Positions 1-6,340 of a DNA stretch of 64,000 nucleotides are shown in pieces. The notes below the pieces were generated by a model, which saw only the letters and a list, made by a program, of their open reading frames with translations, was not told the DNA's origin and made no database searches. This stretch comes from Pseudomonas sp. SID14000 (GTDB lineage: Bacteria > Pseudomonadota > Gammaproteobacteria > Pseudomonadales > Pseudomonadaceae), in the NCBI RefSeq assembly GCF_002165135.1, contig NZ_NFZQ01000009.1, forward strand, positions 238,679 through 302,678, given 5' to 3'. The position numbers and the translations under genes are program-made. Numbering within the stretch: the first letter of the stretch is position 1; each line of letters begins with the position of its first letter.

Positions 1-770
1 CAGGTGATCAGCAACTCAAGGGCCTGCTCGGCACCTTCCGGGAGGTTCTCGTGGGTGAAGATCAGGCGCGTGGCCGTCGTTGACAGTGGCGGAGGCAGAG
101 CGTGTGGCACCCGTTCACCCGTTGCGAACAGCTCGGCATGCTGCCGGCCCAGCAATTCCAGTTCATCCAGCGACTGTGGGCCGCATAGGCTCAAGGTGAC
201 CTGGCCGCCTTGGTAGAAGCGCTGGTGAAAGCCGTCGAGCGCTTGCTGGAAGGCGGGGGCCTGCAAGGTCAAGGTGTGCCGGTTACCGGCATGAAAAGCG
301 CTCAACGGATGGGCGGGCGCTGCGGATTGCAGCAAGGCGAACTGCTGTTGGGCCTGCGGGCTGCGCGACCAGGCAATGAACTCGGCATGGATGACTTCGC
401 GTTCGCGGCGTTGGCGCTCGATGCCCAGGTCTGGTTCGGCCAACATCTGGCACAGGCGCTCCAGGCCCCCGGCCAGGGCGCTGGGTTTGACCTCGAAGAA
501 AAAGTCGGTGGTGCGTTCGCGGGTGCTGGCATTGACTTGGCCGCCGAGTGCCTGCACGTAGCGCATCAGGCCGTCGTCCAGAGGAAAGCGTGGGGTACCG
601 AGGAAGAACAGGTGCTCCAGGAAGTGGGCCAGGCCGGGCCATTTGGTTGGCGCGTCGTGACTGCCCGCGTGCACCCGCAGTGCGGCGGCCGAACGCTTGA
701 GGCGCGGGGCGTGGCGCAGGGTCAGCTGCAGGCCGTTGGCGAGGGTTAGGTGGCGGGTGGCGTCAGGCAT
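1..770 (-). CDS. pqqF: PqqF-like M16 zinc metallopeptidase, N-terminal part
   Basis: The gene is cut by the left window edge; about 256 N-terminal residues are visible, reading leftward from ATG 768-770. The translation begins MPDATRHLTLANGLQLTL and contains HFLEHLFFLGT, the inverted HxxEH zinc motif of M16 peptidases, with the usual downstream GGQVNASTRERTTDFFFEV strand. PqqF is thought to process the PqqA precursor peptide in pyrroloquinoline quinone synthesis. The assignment to PqqF rather than another M16 protease rests on remembered P. putida gene order next to davA, so the family is secure and the exact name somewhat less so. The rest of the pqq cluster would lie outside the window. Confidence 0.8.
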   Translation of the reverse strand, partial: MPDATRHLTLANGLQLTLRHAPRLKRSAAALRVHAGSHDAPTKWPGLAHFLEHLFFLGTPRFPLDDGLMRYVQALGGQVNASTRERTTDFFFEVKPSALAGGLERLCQMLAEPDLGIERQRREREVIHAEFIAWSRSPQAQQQFALLQSAAPAHPLSAFHAGNRHTLTLQAPAFQQALDGFHQRFYQGGQVTLSLCGPQSLDELELLGRQHAELFATGERVPHALPPPLSTTATRLIFTHENLPEGAEQALELLIT

Positions 771-819
771 GGGGGCTCCGGTAACTGCTTTCCATGCTAA
801 CCCATTTGTTTGCAGGCCC

Positions 820-912
820 GGCCCATTCGCGGGTAAACCCGCTCCCACAGGGTAAATCGCAGGTCTGAAAGCTGTGCAGTGCCTGTGGGAGCGGGTTTAC
901 CCGCGAATGGGC
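820..912. repeat. REP pair (REPIN), GGGTAAACCC stem class
   Basis: Two REP elements in inverted orientation, about 820-852 and 881-912, flank a 28-base spacer. Each has the CGCGGGTAAACCCGC core and the CTCCCACAGG tail typical of P. putida REPs. The pair lies between the starts and ends of pqqF and davA and can fold into one long hairpin. Confidence 0.9.
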
Positions 913-926
913 CGCAAAGCGGCCCC
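909..926. terminator. GGGCCGC-AAA-GCGGCCC hairpin after davA
   Basis: A perfect 7-bp stem with an AAA loop sits 3 bases beyond the davA stop codon and overlaps the end of the REP pair. It lacks a long U-run. The same hairpin recurs at four other gene ends in this window, so it probably acts as a transcript end or 3' stabiliser. Confidence 0.55.
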
Positions 927-928
927 TG

Positions 929-1723
929 TCAGCCTTTACGCAGGTGCAGTTCCTGGCGCAGATCGCTCAGGTAGGGAAACGCCGACCGCCCCTGCACCAC
1001 CCGCTCATGCTCCAGCTCTGCCAGCAACTGGCACTCATCCCGCCCGGCCATGGCCAGCAGGCTGCCATCCGGGCCGATGATGCTGCTCTGCCCGCAATAC
1101 TGGATCTCGCCTTCCGAGCCGCAATAGTTGGCATACACCAGGTAGCACTGGTTTTCCTGCGCCCGGGCCCTCACGGTCACCTGGCAGATGAAGTCGTACG
1201 GCGACATGTTCGCCGTCGGCACCAGTATCAGCTCGGCACCGTCCAGCGCCAGGCGCCGGGCGTTTTCCGGGAACTCGATGTCGTAGCAGATCAGCAGGCC
1301 GACCTTCCAGCCATCCAGCTCCACCACCGGGAAGTGATCGGAACCTGCGCTGAACATCGAGCGGTCCAGCTCACCGAACAGGTGGGTCTTGCGATAGTTG
1401 CTCAGGCTGCGGCCGTGCGCATCGATCAACTGCACGCTGTTGTAGATCGCGCCATCATCACCGCGCTCCGGGTAGCCATAGACGATGGCGATGCGCTGCG
1501 CCTGGGCGATCTCCACCACCTCCATGGCTGACGGGCCATCGATGGCCTCGGCCAGGCGCTCGACCTGGGCCAGGCCGATGTTGTAGCCGGTCAGGAACAT
1601 CTCCGGGCACACCAGCAAACTGGCGCCGCGTTCGGCCGCCAGTTGCGCCTGGTGGCGCAACCGTTGCAGGTTGCCGGGCACGTCCAGTGGCTTGGGCGGG
1701 CCCTGGAACAGAGCGATACGCAT
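929..1723 (-). CDS. davA: Carbon-nitrogen hydrolase, probable 5-aminovaleramidase DavA
   Basis: 264 aa nitrilase-superfamily amidase. The catalytic triad is visible: Glu41 in PEMFLTGYN, Lys112 in YRKTHLFGE and Cys146 in LLICYDIEFPENARRLA. In P. putida lysine catabolism DavA hydrolyses 5-aminovaleramide, the DavB product, to 5-aminovalerate. The start ATG (1721-1723) is preceded by AAGGAGG, and the gene begins 14 bases after the davB stop, so davB-davA form an operon. A longer reading frame continues upstream into davB but has no such ribosome site. The substrate assignment is inferred from the davB neighbour. Confidence 0.88.
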   Translation of the reverse strand: MRIALFQGPPKPLDVPGNLQRLRHQAQLAAERGASLLVCPEMFLTGYNIGLAQVERLAEAIDGPSAMEVVEIAQAQRIAIVYGYPERGDDGAIYNSVQLIDAHGRSLSNYRKTHLFGELDRSMFSAGSDHFPVVELDGWKVGLLICYDIEFPENARRLALDGAELILVPTANMSPYDFICQVTVRARAQENQCYLVYANYCGSEGEIQYCGQSSIIGPDGSLLAMAGRDECQLLAELEHERVVQGRSAFPYLSDLRQELHLRKG

Positions 1724-1737
1724 GCTGCCTCCTTGTC

Positions 1738-3420
1738 TCAGTCCGGCAGGGCGATCGGGCCGATTTCGTCGAACACGTCGCCTGGACCGGGGTTGTCCGG
1801 GTGGGTGCGGCCACCGAAGTGATTCATGATACCCCACACCGCATTCAGCGATGTCTGTACCGCGCCTTCCACCCAGGCCGGCGTCCACGACACGTCGTCA
1901 CCGGCGATGAACATGCCGCGCTGTTCGGCGGGCATGTCCTGCTGCATGAAGTGCGCGTACATGCGCTGGTTGTAGCGGTAGTGGCCCGGCAGTGCGCCCT
2001 TGAAGGCGCCGAGGAAGTGCGGGTCGGCTTCCCAGGAAACGGTGATCGGGTCGCCGATGATGTGCCCGGCGATATCGGTCTTCGGGTAAATCTTCTTCAG
2101 TGCGTCCAGGGCCAGCTGCACGCGTTTTTCCACCGGGTGCGGCAGCATCTTCAGCGCGTCGCTCATCCAGGAGTACGACAGGCAGATCACCCCCGGCTTG
2201 TCGTCACCGTTGTCGAACAGGTAGGTGCCGCGGGTGAGGCGATCGGTGAGGGTCATGCTCATCAGGTCGCGGCCGGTTTCCGGGTCCTTGTCCTTCCAGA
2301 ACGGCCGGTCGACCATGACGAAGGTCTTCGACGACTGCATGTAGCGGGTGCGGTCCAGGGCCATCCACATCTTTTGCGAGAACAGCGATTCCTCACAGTC
2401 GATCTGGGTAGTCAGCAGCCAGGTCTGGCAGGTGGCGAGCACGGCACTGTAGTGACGGGTGTCGCCCCAGTTGTCGGTGACCGCCAGGCGACCATCGGCA
2501 GCGCGGGCGATGCGCTTGACCCCGGTACGCGGTGCGCCGCCATGCAGCCCGCTCAGGCTGGTGCCTTCCGGCCAATGCACGCAGCGCTCCGGTACATGGC
2601 GCCAGATGCCTTGCGGTACCTGCTCCACACCGCCGACTACCAGGTGCTGGTGGTCGTCGCAGTTGGTCATCACCACGCGGAAAATTTCCAGCATCGAGTT
2701 GGGGAAGTCCGAGTCCCAGCCGCCGGTGCCGAAGCCGACCTGGCCGAACACTTCGCGGTGCTGGAAGCTCAGCTTGGCGAACGAGCGCGAGGTGGCGACG
2801 AAGTCGTAGAAGGTGCGGTCGTCCCACAGCGGTACCAGCTTGTTCCACAGCTCTTTCAGGCGCGGTACGTCTCGGTCGCGGATGGCCTGCTGGATGTCGG
2901 CGAACTGGGCACCGCTTTCCAGCGCGTCGGCCCAGGCATCGGCCACTTCCTGGAACAGCTTGGGCAGGTCGGTGGGTTTTTCGGCGTAGTAGGTCTGGCC
3001 TTCCAGGTCGATCACCGTGCTGCCCGAGGCTGGGGTCAGCGGGTTGGGGAACGGCTTGGTTTCCAGGCCCAGCTTGTCCACGTAGTGGTAGAAGGCAGTG
3101 GACGACACCGGGAAGCGCATGCCACCCAGTTCGGCGATGATCCCGTCGGTGCCGTTGAAGGTTTGCGAGCGCAGCCGGCCACCCAGCTTGGAGGCTTCGT
3201 ACACCACCGGCTTGAGGCCCAGTTTCATCAGCTCGTAGGCCGCCACCAGGCCGGCGATACCGGCGCCCACGATTGCCACTTCCTCACCATGGCGCTCGGC
3301 CGGGATGCTGCCCAGGCCTGCGGGGTGTTCCAGCCAGTCGTCGAAGGCGAAGGGGAAGTCCGGGCCGAAGATGGTGACGGGTTTTTTGCCATCGGCGGGG
3401 TGGCGGTTTTTCTTGTTCAT
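1738..3420 (-). CDS. davB: L-lysine 2-monooxygenase-type flavin amine oxidase DavB
   Basis: 560 aa flavin amine oxidase. The FAD dinucleotide motif VGAGIAGLVAAYEL is at residues 51-64, followed by YEASKLGGRLRS; the C-terminal FAD region contains GMFIAGDDVSWTPAWVEGA. This is the family of bacterial tryptophan 2-monooxygenase and lysine 2-monooxygenase; in P. putida the copy paired with a nitrilase-type amidase is DavB, which oxidatively decarboxylates lysine to 5-aminovaleramide. I start at ATG 3418-3420 (MNKKNRHPADGKK) because the further 160 residues of open frame upstream run through REP-type repeat sequence and look non-coding. The upstream region is long and probably regulatory. Confidence 0.88.
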   Translation of the reverse strand: MNKKNRHPADGKKPVTIFGPDFPFAFDDWLEHPAGLGSIPAERHGEEVAIVGAGIAGLVAAYELMKLGLKPVVYEASKLGGRLRSQTFNGTDGIIAELGGMRFPVSSTAFYHYVDKLGLETKPFPNPLTPASGSTVIDLEGQTYYAEKPTDLPKLFQEVADAWADALESGAQFADIQQAIRDRDVPRLKELWNKLVPLWDDRTFYDFVATSRSFAKLSFQHREVFGQVGFGTGGWDSDFPNSMLEIFRVVMTNCDDHQHLVVGGVEQVPQGIWRHVPERCVHWPEGTSLSGLHGGAPRTGVKRIARAADGRLAVTDNWGDTRHYSAVLATCQTWLLTTQIDCEESLFSQKMWMALDRTRYMQSSKTFVMVDRPFWKDKDPETGRDLMSMTLTDRLTRGTYLFDNGDDKPGVICLSYSWMSDALKMLPHPVEKRVQLALDALKKIYPKTDIAGHIIGDPITVSWEADPHFLGAFKGALPGHYRYNQRMYAHFMQQDMPAEQRGMFIAGDDVSWTPAWVEGAVQTSLNAVWGIMNHFGGRTHPDNPGPGDVFDEIGPIALPD

Positions 3421-3728
3421 GGAGTGACCTTGCCAGAGAGGCTGCGCAGGGGCGGAGCCTGAGTATAGGAGATGCCTGGTGGCCATTTTAGGGAGTGGGG
3501 TGTTCGTTATTAAGGTGCAGAGTGTTGTCTGAATGTAGCTTGTATCGTCGAAATGTATAATCCAGATATCTTTATGACGAGCAGGAAGCCTACCAATCTC
3601 AAGCACAGCATCGGCCCCCTTTGCGGCCCTTCGCGGGCTTGCCCCACAGGTGCTGCACATAGCTGCCCAGTGCATGACTGGGGTTTGAGGTGGAACATAG
3701 TGCATGCCTTGATTCTTTCTGCGCCAGT
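3421..3728. other. Upstream region of davB with a single REP-like half
   Basis: No gene seen. The AT-richer part at about 3470-3590 is where the davB promoter would be expected. A degenerate REP half (CTTCGCGGGCTTGCCCCACAGG) lies near 3629-3650. No clear -35/-10 pair could be assigned with confidence. Confidence 0.5.
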
Positions 3729-3985
3729 GAGATCGAGCGCCGCCCGCGCGGCGCTTCGCGGGGCAAGCCCGCTCCCACATTTGTTGCAACGTGGCCATGT
3801 CTGTTAGGCCATGGTTGTCAGCCTTGTTGGTCTGACTCAATTTCTCGGCTGGCGCTGCCGCCGCCTCACCAGTCTCAAGACATGCACCAAGGCAGGCAAC
3901 CATGGCCTGACAGGTTCGGCACGTTGCAACAAATGTGGGAGCGGGCTTGTCCCGCGAAGCGCCGCGCGGGCGGCGCTCGATCTCA
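3729..3985. repeat. 257-bp foldback REP element, copy 1
   Basis: A long imperfect inverted repeat. The arms start with GATCGAGCGCCGCC and end with its complement, and each carries a REP core (CGCGGGGCAAGCCCGC) followed by CTCCCACATTTGTTGCAACGTG. The inverted complementarity continues inward with a few mismatches to GGCCATGGTTG / CAACCATGGCC, giving about 100 bases per arm around a centre of roughly 50-60 bases. In this copy the complementarity extends 6 bases further out on the left (3723) and 5 on the right (3990). The same element recurs at 63530-63780 with about three substitutions and one 6-base indel. It resembles a non-autonomous REP-derived mobile unit or a structured RNA. A minus-strand frame through it is open but mostly translates the REP arms. 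Confidence 0.9.
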
Positions 3986-4223
3986 CTGGCAACAAAGATG
4001 TCATGACAAGAACAGGCTTGCCAAAAACTATAGAATCTCCCACAGGTGTGTCGCTGAGCTCATGGCTTACGCGATCCTTGTGGGCTTTACCAGGGTGTGA
4101 TCAGACAGTTCCTACACCCATGCCATGAATTAAAGAATTACCCTACGCTCGCTATCGCCTCGGTCTGGCTGCGTGGGAAACGCCTCATCGTTAACTTCAC
4201 TGGGTCGCCGCTGTTCGGGTGAC
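3986..4223. other. Intergenic, no gene seen
   Basis: No coding sequence or clear repeat is supported here. The stretch leads into the structured leader of the DUF3077-type gene, so its promoter is probably in the last part (about 4120-4220), but no confident promoter boxes were found. Confidence 0.4.
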
Positions 4224-4347
4224 TGGGTGTGAGAACCCATCCTCCAACTTCGCACCAAGGCTTATGTCATGGCAGCCGTGCGCGGGCAGGCTTTCGCCTG
4301 GCCGGATTTCCAAGTTGGCCGGTTCTCACCCCGTGCATGGCTGCCAC
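4224..4347 (+). promoter_or_regulatory. Structured 5' leader with competing inverted repeats
   Basis: Three nested or overlapping inverted repeats precede the small gene at 4410. Arm A GGTGTGAGAACC (4226-4237) pairs with GGTTCTCACC (4321-4330). Arm B CCAACTT (4244-4250) pairs with AAGTTGG (about 4312-4318). Arm C ATGGCAGCCGTGCGCGGG (4269-4286) pairs with CCCGTGCATGGCTGCCAC (4330-4347). A short hairpin CAGGC-TTTC-GCCTG sits at about 4287-4300. C-C' crosses A-A', so the two folds either exclude each other or form a pseudoknot, as expected of an RNA regulatory leader. The arms are seen in the sequence; the function is inferred. Confidence 0.55.
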
Positions 4348-4409
4348 CTATTTCCCGTGAGAAGGAGTTGGTAGGCGGTTTCCTCAAGACTCAATTTGGA
4401 AATTGCATC

Positions 4410-4700
4410 ATGAAGAAGACTTATTCCGACCAACCCGAAAAACTGAAACCCACCACAGAAAAAACCTTCTGCAACTGCGAAGCCAGCCACCCGCCGTTAT
4501 TCGCCATACGCCCCGGCATCGACGCCGCAGACGCCCTGGTCCACGCCTGCCTGCTGGCCCGTGGTCTCAATCAGATCGCCACCGACTACGCCCAGCACCA
4601 CGCCCCCGAGCGCAGCCGTTACATCGTCTGGTCGATGCAGCATTGCGCCGAAAGCCTTTCGGCGATTCTGGAAGGCCTGCTCGACGGCCAGGAAGCCTGA
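4410..4700 (+). CDS. Small DUF3077-type protein of unknown function
   Basis: 96 aa, MKKTYSDQPEKLKPTTEKTF at the N-terminus, then a conserved-looking block PGIDAADALVHACLLARGLN and a C-terminal helix YIVWSMQHCAESLSAILEGL. This resembles the DUF3077 family of small, multi-copy Pseudomonas proteins; no catalytic motif or membrane segment is visible and the function is unknown. The start at 4410 follows GGAAATTGCATC, a weak ribosome site. An in-frame upstream extension to 4269 would translate the structured leader and is not favoured. It stands alone between the foldback repeat and a convergent Lrp-type regulator. Confidence 0.7.
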   Translation: MKKTYSDQPEKLKPTTEKTFCNCEASHPPLFAIRPGIDAADALVHACLLARGLNQIATDYAQHHAPERSRYIVWSMQHCAESLSAILEGLLDGQEA

Positions 4701-4712
4701 CTGCCAGCCAGT

Positions 4713-5174
4713 TCAGAGCGGTTGCCCGCGGTCCACCTTGCTGCTGAGAATGATCGACGTGGTGGTCTTCTCCACCCCGTCGACACTGCCGATCTGGTCG
4801 AGCAACTGGTCCAGTTGCTCGGGCGAATCCGTACGCAGCCAGGCCACATAGTCGAACTCGCCGCTCACTGCGCACAGCTGCTGTACTTGGCCCATGGCAC
4901 TCAGGCGCCGCACCACCTCCTTGCCCGAGCGCGGCTGCACCTTGATCCCCACATACGCCTGCAGCCCACCACCCATTACCCGCTGGCCCAGGCGCACGCC
5001 ATAGCCGGAGATGACTTTGTTCTTCTCCAACCGCTCCAGGCGCGAGTTGACGGTGGTGCGGGCGATGCCCAACTGGCGGGCGAGGGTGGCGACGCTTTCG
5101 CGGGCGTTGATCTGCAGCAGGGCGATCAACTGGCGATCGATTTCATCCAGCGTGATGGAGCGGGAATCCGACAT
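4713..5174 (-). CDS. Lrp/AsnC-family transcriptional regulator
   Basis: 153 aa. N-terminal winged HTH: LDEIDRQLIALLQINAR then VATLARQLGIARTTVNSRLERL (residues about 9-53), followed by the GYGVRLG strand. The C-terminal half is a RAM ligand-binding domain (LQAYVGIKVQPRSGKEVV through SVDGVEKTTTSIIL). Such proteins usually form octamers and respond to amino acids. It faces the DUF3077-type gene and lies on the same strand as davBA about 1.3 kb away, so lysine catabolism is one possible target, but nothing in the sequence proves it. Start ATG 5172-5174. Confidence 0.9.
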   Translation of the reverse strand: MSDSRSITLDEIDRQLIALLQINARESVATLARQLGIARTTVNSRLERLEKNKVISGYGVRLGQRVMGGGLQAYVGIKVQPRSGKEVVRRLSAMGQVQQLCAVSGEFDYVAWLRTDSPEQLDQLLDQIGSVDGVEKTTTSIILSSKVDRGQPL

Positions 5175-5255
5175 GGCGAGTCTCTACGGTTGGCCCGCTA
5201 GCCTAGCCAGCCAGTGCTGGCCAGGGCAAGGGCAGTCACAGCTGGCTGCGCTGAC

Positions 5256-5310
5256 GCGATCCCTTGTGGGAACGGCCTTGCGTCGCGAAAGGGCTGCGCA
5301 GCAGCCCAAT
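5256..5310. repeat. Single REP element with flanking hairpin
   Basis: Contains CCTTGTGGGAACGGCCTTGC and GTCGCGAAAGGG followed by the short hairpin GGGCTGCGCAGCAGCCC. Only one half of the usual inverted pair is present upstream of the Lrp gene start. Confidence 0.65.
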
Positions 5311-5334
5311 ATTTGGCACTAACTCGGGGGGGAC

Positions 5335-5358
5335 GTAACTAAAAGGGTTACATTTTTT
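5335..5358. terminator. Small hairpin followed by T-run
   Basis: GTAAC (5335-5339) pairs with GTTAC (5347-5351), followed by ATTTTTT. It looks like a weak intrinsic terminator reading rightward, just ahead of the DUF4160 gene, and could separate that gene from upstream transcription or attenuate it. Confidence 0.4.
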
Positions 5359-5422
5359 GGGCTATGAGCAGGTTGGTCGAATGGTACTGTTTGGTGCAAC
5401 CATTGCACTGTATGATCAGCCC

Positions 5423-5665
5423 ATGCCCACGATCCATCGGTTGTCCAATTGCGTAATCTGCCTCTATGCAAATGACCATCTACCACCGCATTTCCATCTG
5501 CGATTCAGTGATGGCCGTCAGGCACTGATTGCGATCAATGACTTGTCTCCGCTGGCCGGTTTCGGTGGTTCACGGGTGTCCCTGCGCGAGATGAGCGAGG
5601 CGCTTGAATGGGCCTCGCAGAACAGGGCTCGACTACTAGCAATCTGGGAGCAGCTGAATTCATGA
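5423..5665 (+). CDS. DUF4160 family protein
   Basis: 80 aa from ATG 5423, MPTIHRLSNCVICLYANDHL, then PPHFHLRFSDGRQALIAIND. The N-terminal MPTI...YxNDHxPPHFH block is the DUF4160 signature. The following gene overlaps by 4 bases (ATGA), so the two are translationally coupled. An alternative in-frame ATG at 5381 has AGGTTGG upstream and would add 14 residues; I prefer 5423 because family members usually begin MPTIH. Codon use looks less GC-biased than in the neighbours, which suggests acquired DNA. DUF4160/DUF2442 pairs resemble toxin-antitoxin modules in layout, but no activity is established. Confidence 0.75.
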   Translation: MPTIHRLSNCVICLYANDHLPPHFHLRFSDGRQALIAINDLSPLAGFGGSRVSLREMSEALEWASQNRARLLAIWEQLNS

Positions 5666-6189
5666 CCAGCAAACATTTCCAACTGACAGGGGTCGCTGTC
5701 ACGGCCCCCAGCACCTTGCTACTGACCTTTGCGGACGGGCAGCAATTCACCGTGGCTCTGGATGAAGTCATCGAGCAACACGCGACGCTGGGCCCGCTTG
5801 CGAATCCAAAGGTATTTGCAACGGCTGCAATTGGTGAGTGGAAGGACACGGTCATCTGGGCCAATGACGACAATCTGGAGCTTGCTGCCGACAACTTGCG
5901 TGCACGGGCGGTGGAGCAGGCTGGAGAGTGTTCACATGAGCTCATCTGGAACTGGATGGCCAAGCATGAGCTGACGTTGGATCGTGCAGCTCGGGAATTG
6001 GGCTTGAGCAGGCGCATGTTGGCTTACTATCGTAGTGGCGAAAAACCTGTGCCGAGGACGGTCGCATTGGCGATGAAGGGATGGGAAGCACTTCGAATGG
6101 CTGACGTGGAAGTGAGCCGTGTGCCCTATCACCTGCCTGAAAGTTTCGCAAATGGGGCGGCCGGGCATGCCCCGAAGAAACGAGCGTGA
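5662..6189 (+). CDS. DUF2442 protein with C-terminal helix-turn-helix
   Basis: 175 aa. The first about 90 residues match DUF2442: LTFADGQQFTVALDEV, then GPLANPKVFATAAIGEW and the IWANDDNLELAADNLRARA end. The C-terminal part LIWNWMAKHELTLDRAAREL and GLSRRMLAYYRSGEKPVPRT looks like an XRE-type HTH that could bind DNA. The start overlaps the DUF4160 stop (ATGA). A small upstream protein plus a DNA-binding partner is the layout of type II toxin-antitoxin pairs; this is inference. It is followed by a good bidirectional terminator. Confidence 0.75.
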   Translation: MTSKHFQLTGVAVTAPSTLLLTFADGQQFTVALDEVIEQHATLGPLANPKVFATAAIGEWKDTVIWANDDNLELAADNLRARAVEQAGECSHELIWNWMAKHELTLDRAARELGLSRRMLAYYRSGEKPVPRTVALAMKGWEALRMADVEVSRVPYHLPESFANGAAGHAPKKRA

Positions 6190-6213
6190 TTCACCGCCTG
6201 AACGACAGACATG

Positions 6214-6240
6214 AAAAAGCCGCGCAATCGCGCGGCTTTG
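6214..6240. terminator. Bidirectional intrinsic terminator
   Basis: GCCGCGC (6219-6225) pairs with GCGCGGC (6230-6236), flanked by AAAAA on the left and TTTGT on the right. It fits as the end of the DUF2442 transcript and of the oppositely oriented tRNA transcript. Confidence 0.8.
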
Positions 6241-6247
6241 TCGTATC

Positions 6248-6324
6248 TGGTGGGCCCACACGGACTCGAACCGTGGACCAAAGGATTATGAGTCCTCTGC
6301 TCTAACCGACTGAGCTATAGGCCC
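6248..6324 (-). tRNA. tRNA-Ile2 (anticodon CAU)
   Basis: 77 bases including the encoded CCA. Read on the minus strand it begins GGGCCTATAGCTCAGTCGG, has the anticodon loop CTCATAA and ends GTGTGGGCCCACCA. The 7-bp acceptor stem GGGCCTA/TGGGCCC closes with one G-U pair. The ACTCATAAT context is that of the minor isoleucine tRNA, whose CAU anticodon is converted to lysidine by TilS to read AUA, rather than of methionine tRNAs. The assignment is by similarity to known Ile2 tRNAs; elongator Met is the alternative. Confidence 0.88.
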
Positions 6325-6340
6325 TCAGTAAGTGGCCGGA

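Noticed and set aside
1687..3462. Long open frame of 591 codons on the plus strand opposite davB
   Set aside because: It is antisense to a well-supported flavin oxidase and reflects high GC at third codon positions; no domain is recognisable.
3729..3985. Minus-strand frame through the foldback element starting MVACLGACLETGEAAAA
   Set aside because: Shared by both copies, but most of it translates REP arms and the copies are nearly identical at DNA level, so there is no sign of selection on codons. The 6-base indel keeps the frame, which is only weak evidence for coding.
4269..4409. In-frame N-terminal extension of the DUF3077-type protein
   Set aside because: It would translate the structured leader; the ATG at 4410 gives the family-typical length.
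5311..6248. Duplicate of the tRNA-Ile2 3' end that would mark an integrated element
   Set aside because: I looked for a copy of the tRNA 3' segment upstream of the DUF4160 gene and saw none; no integrase is present.
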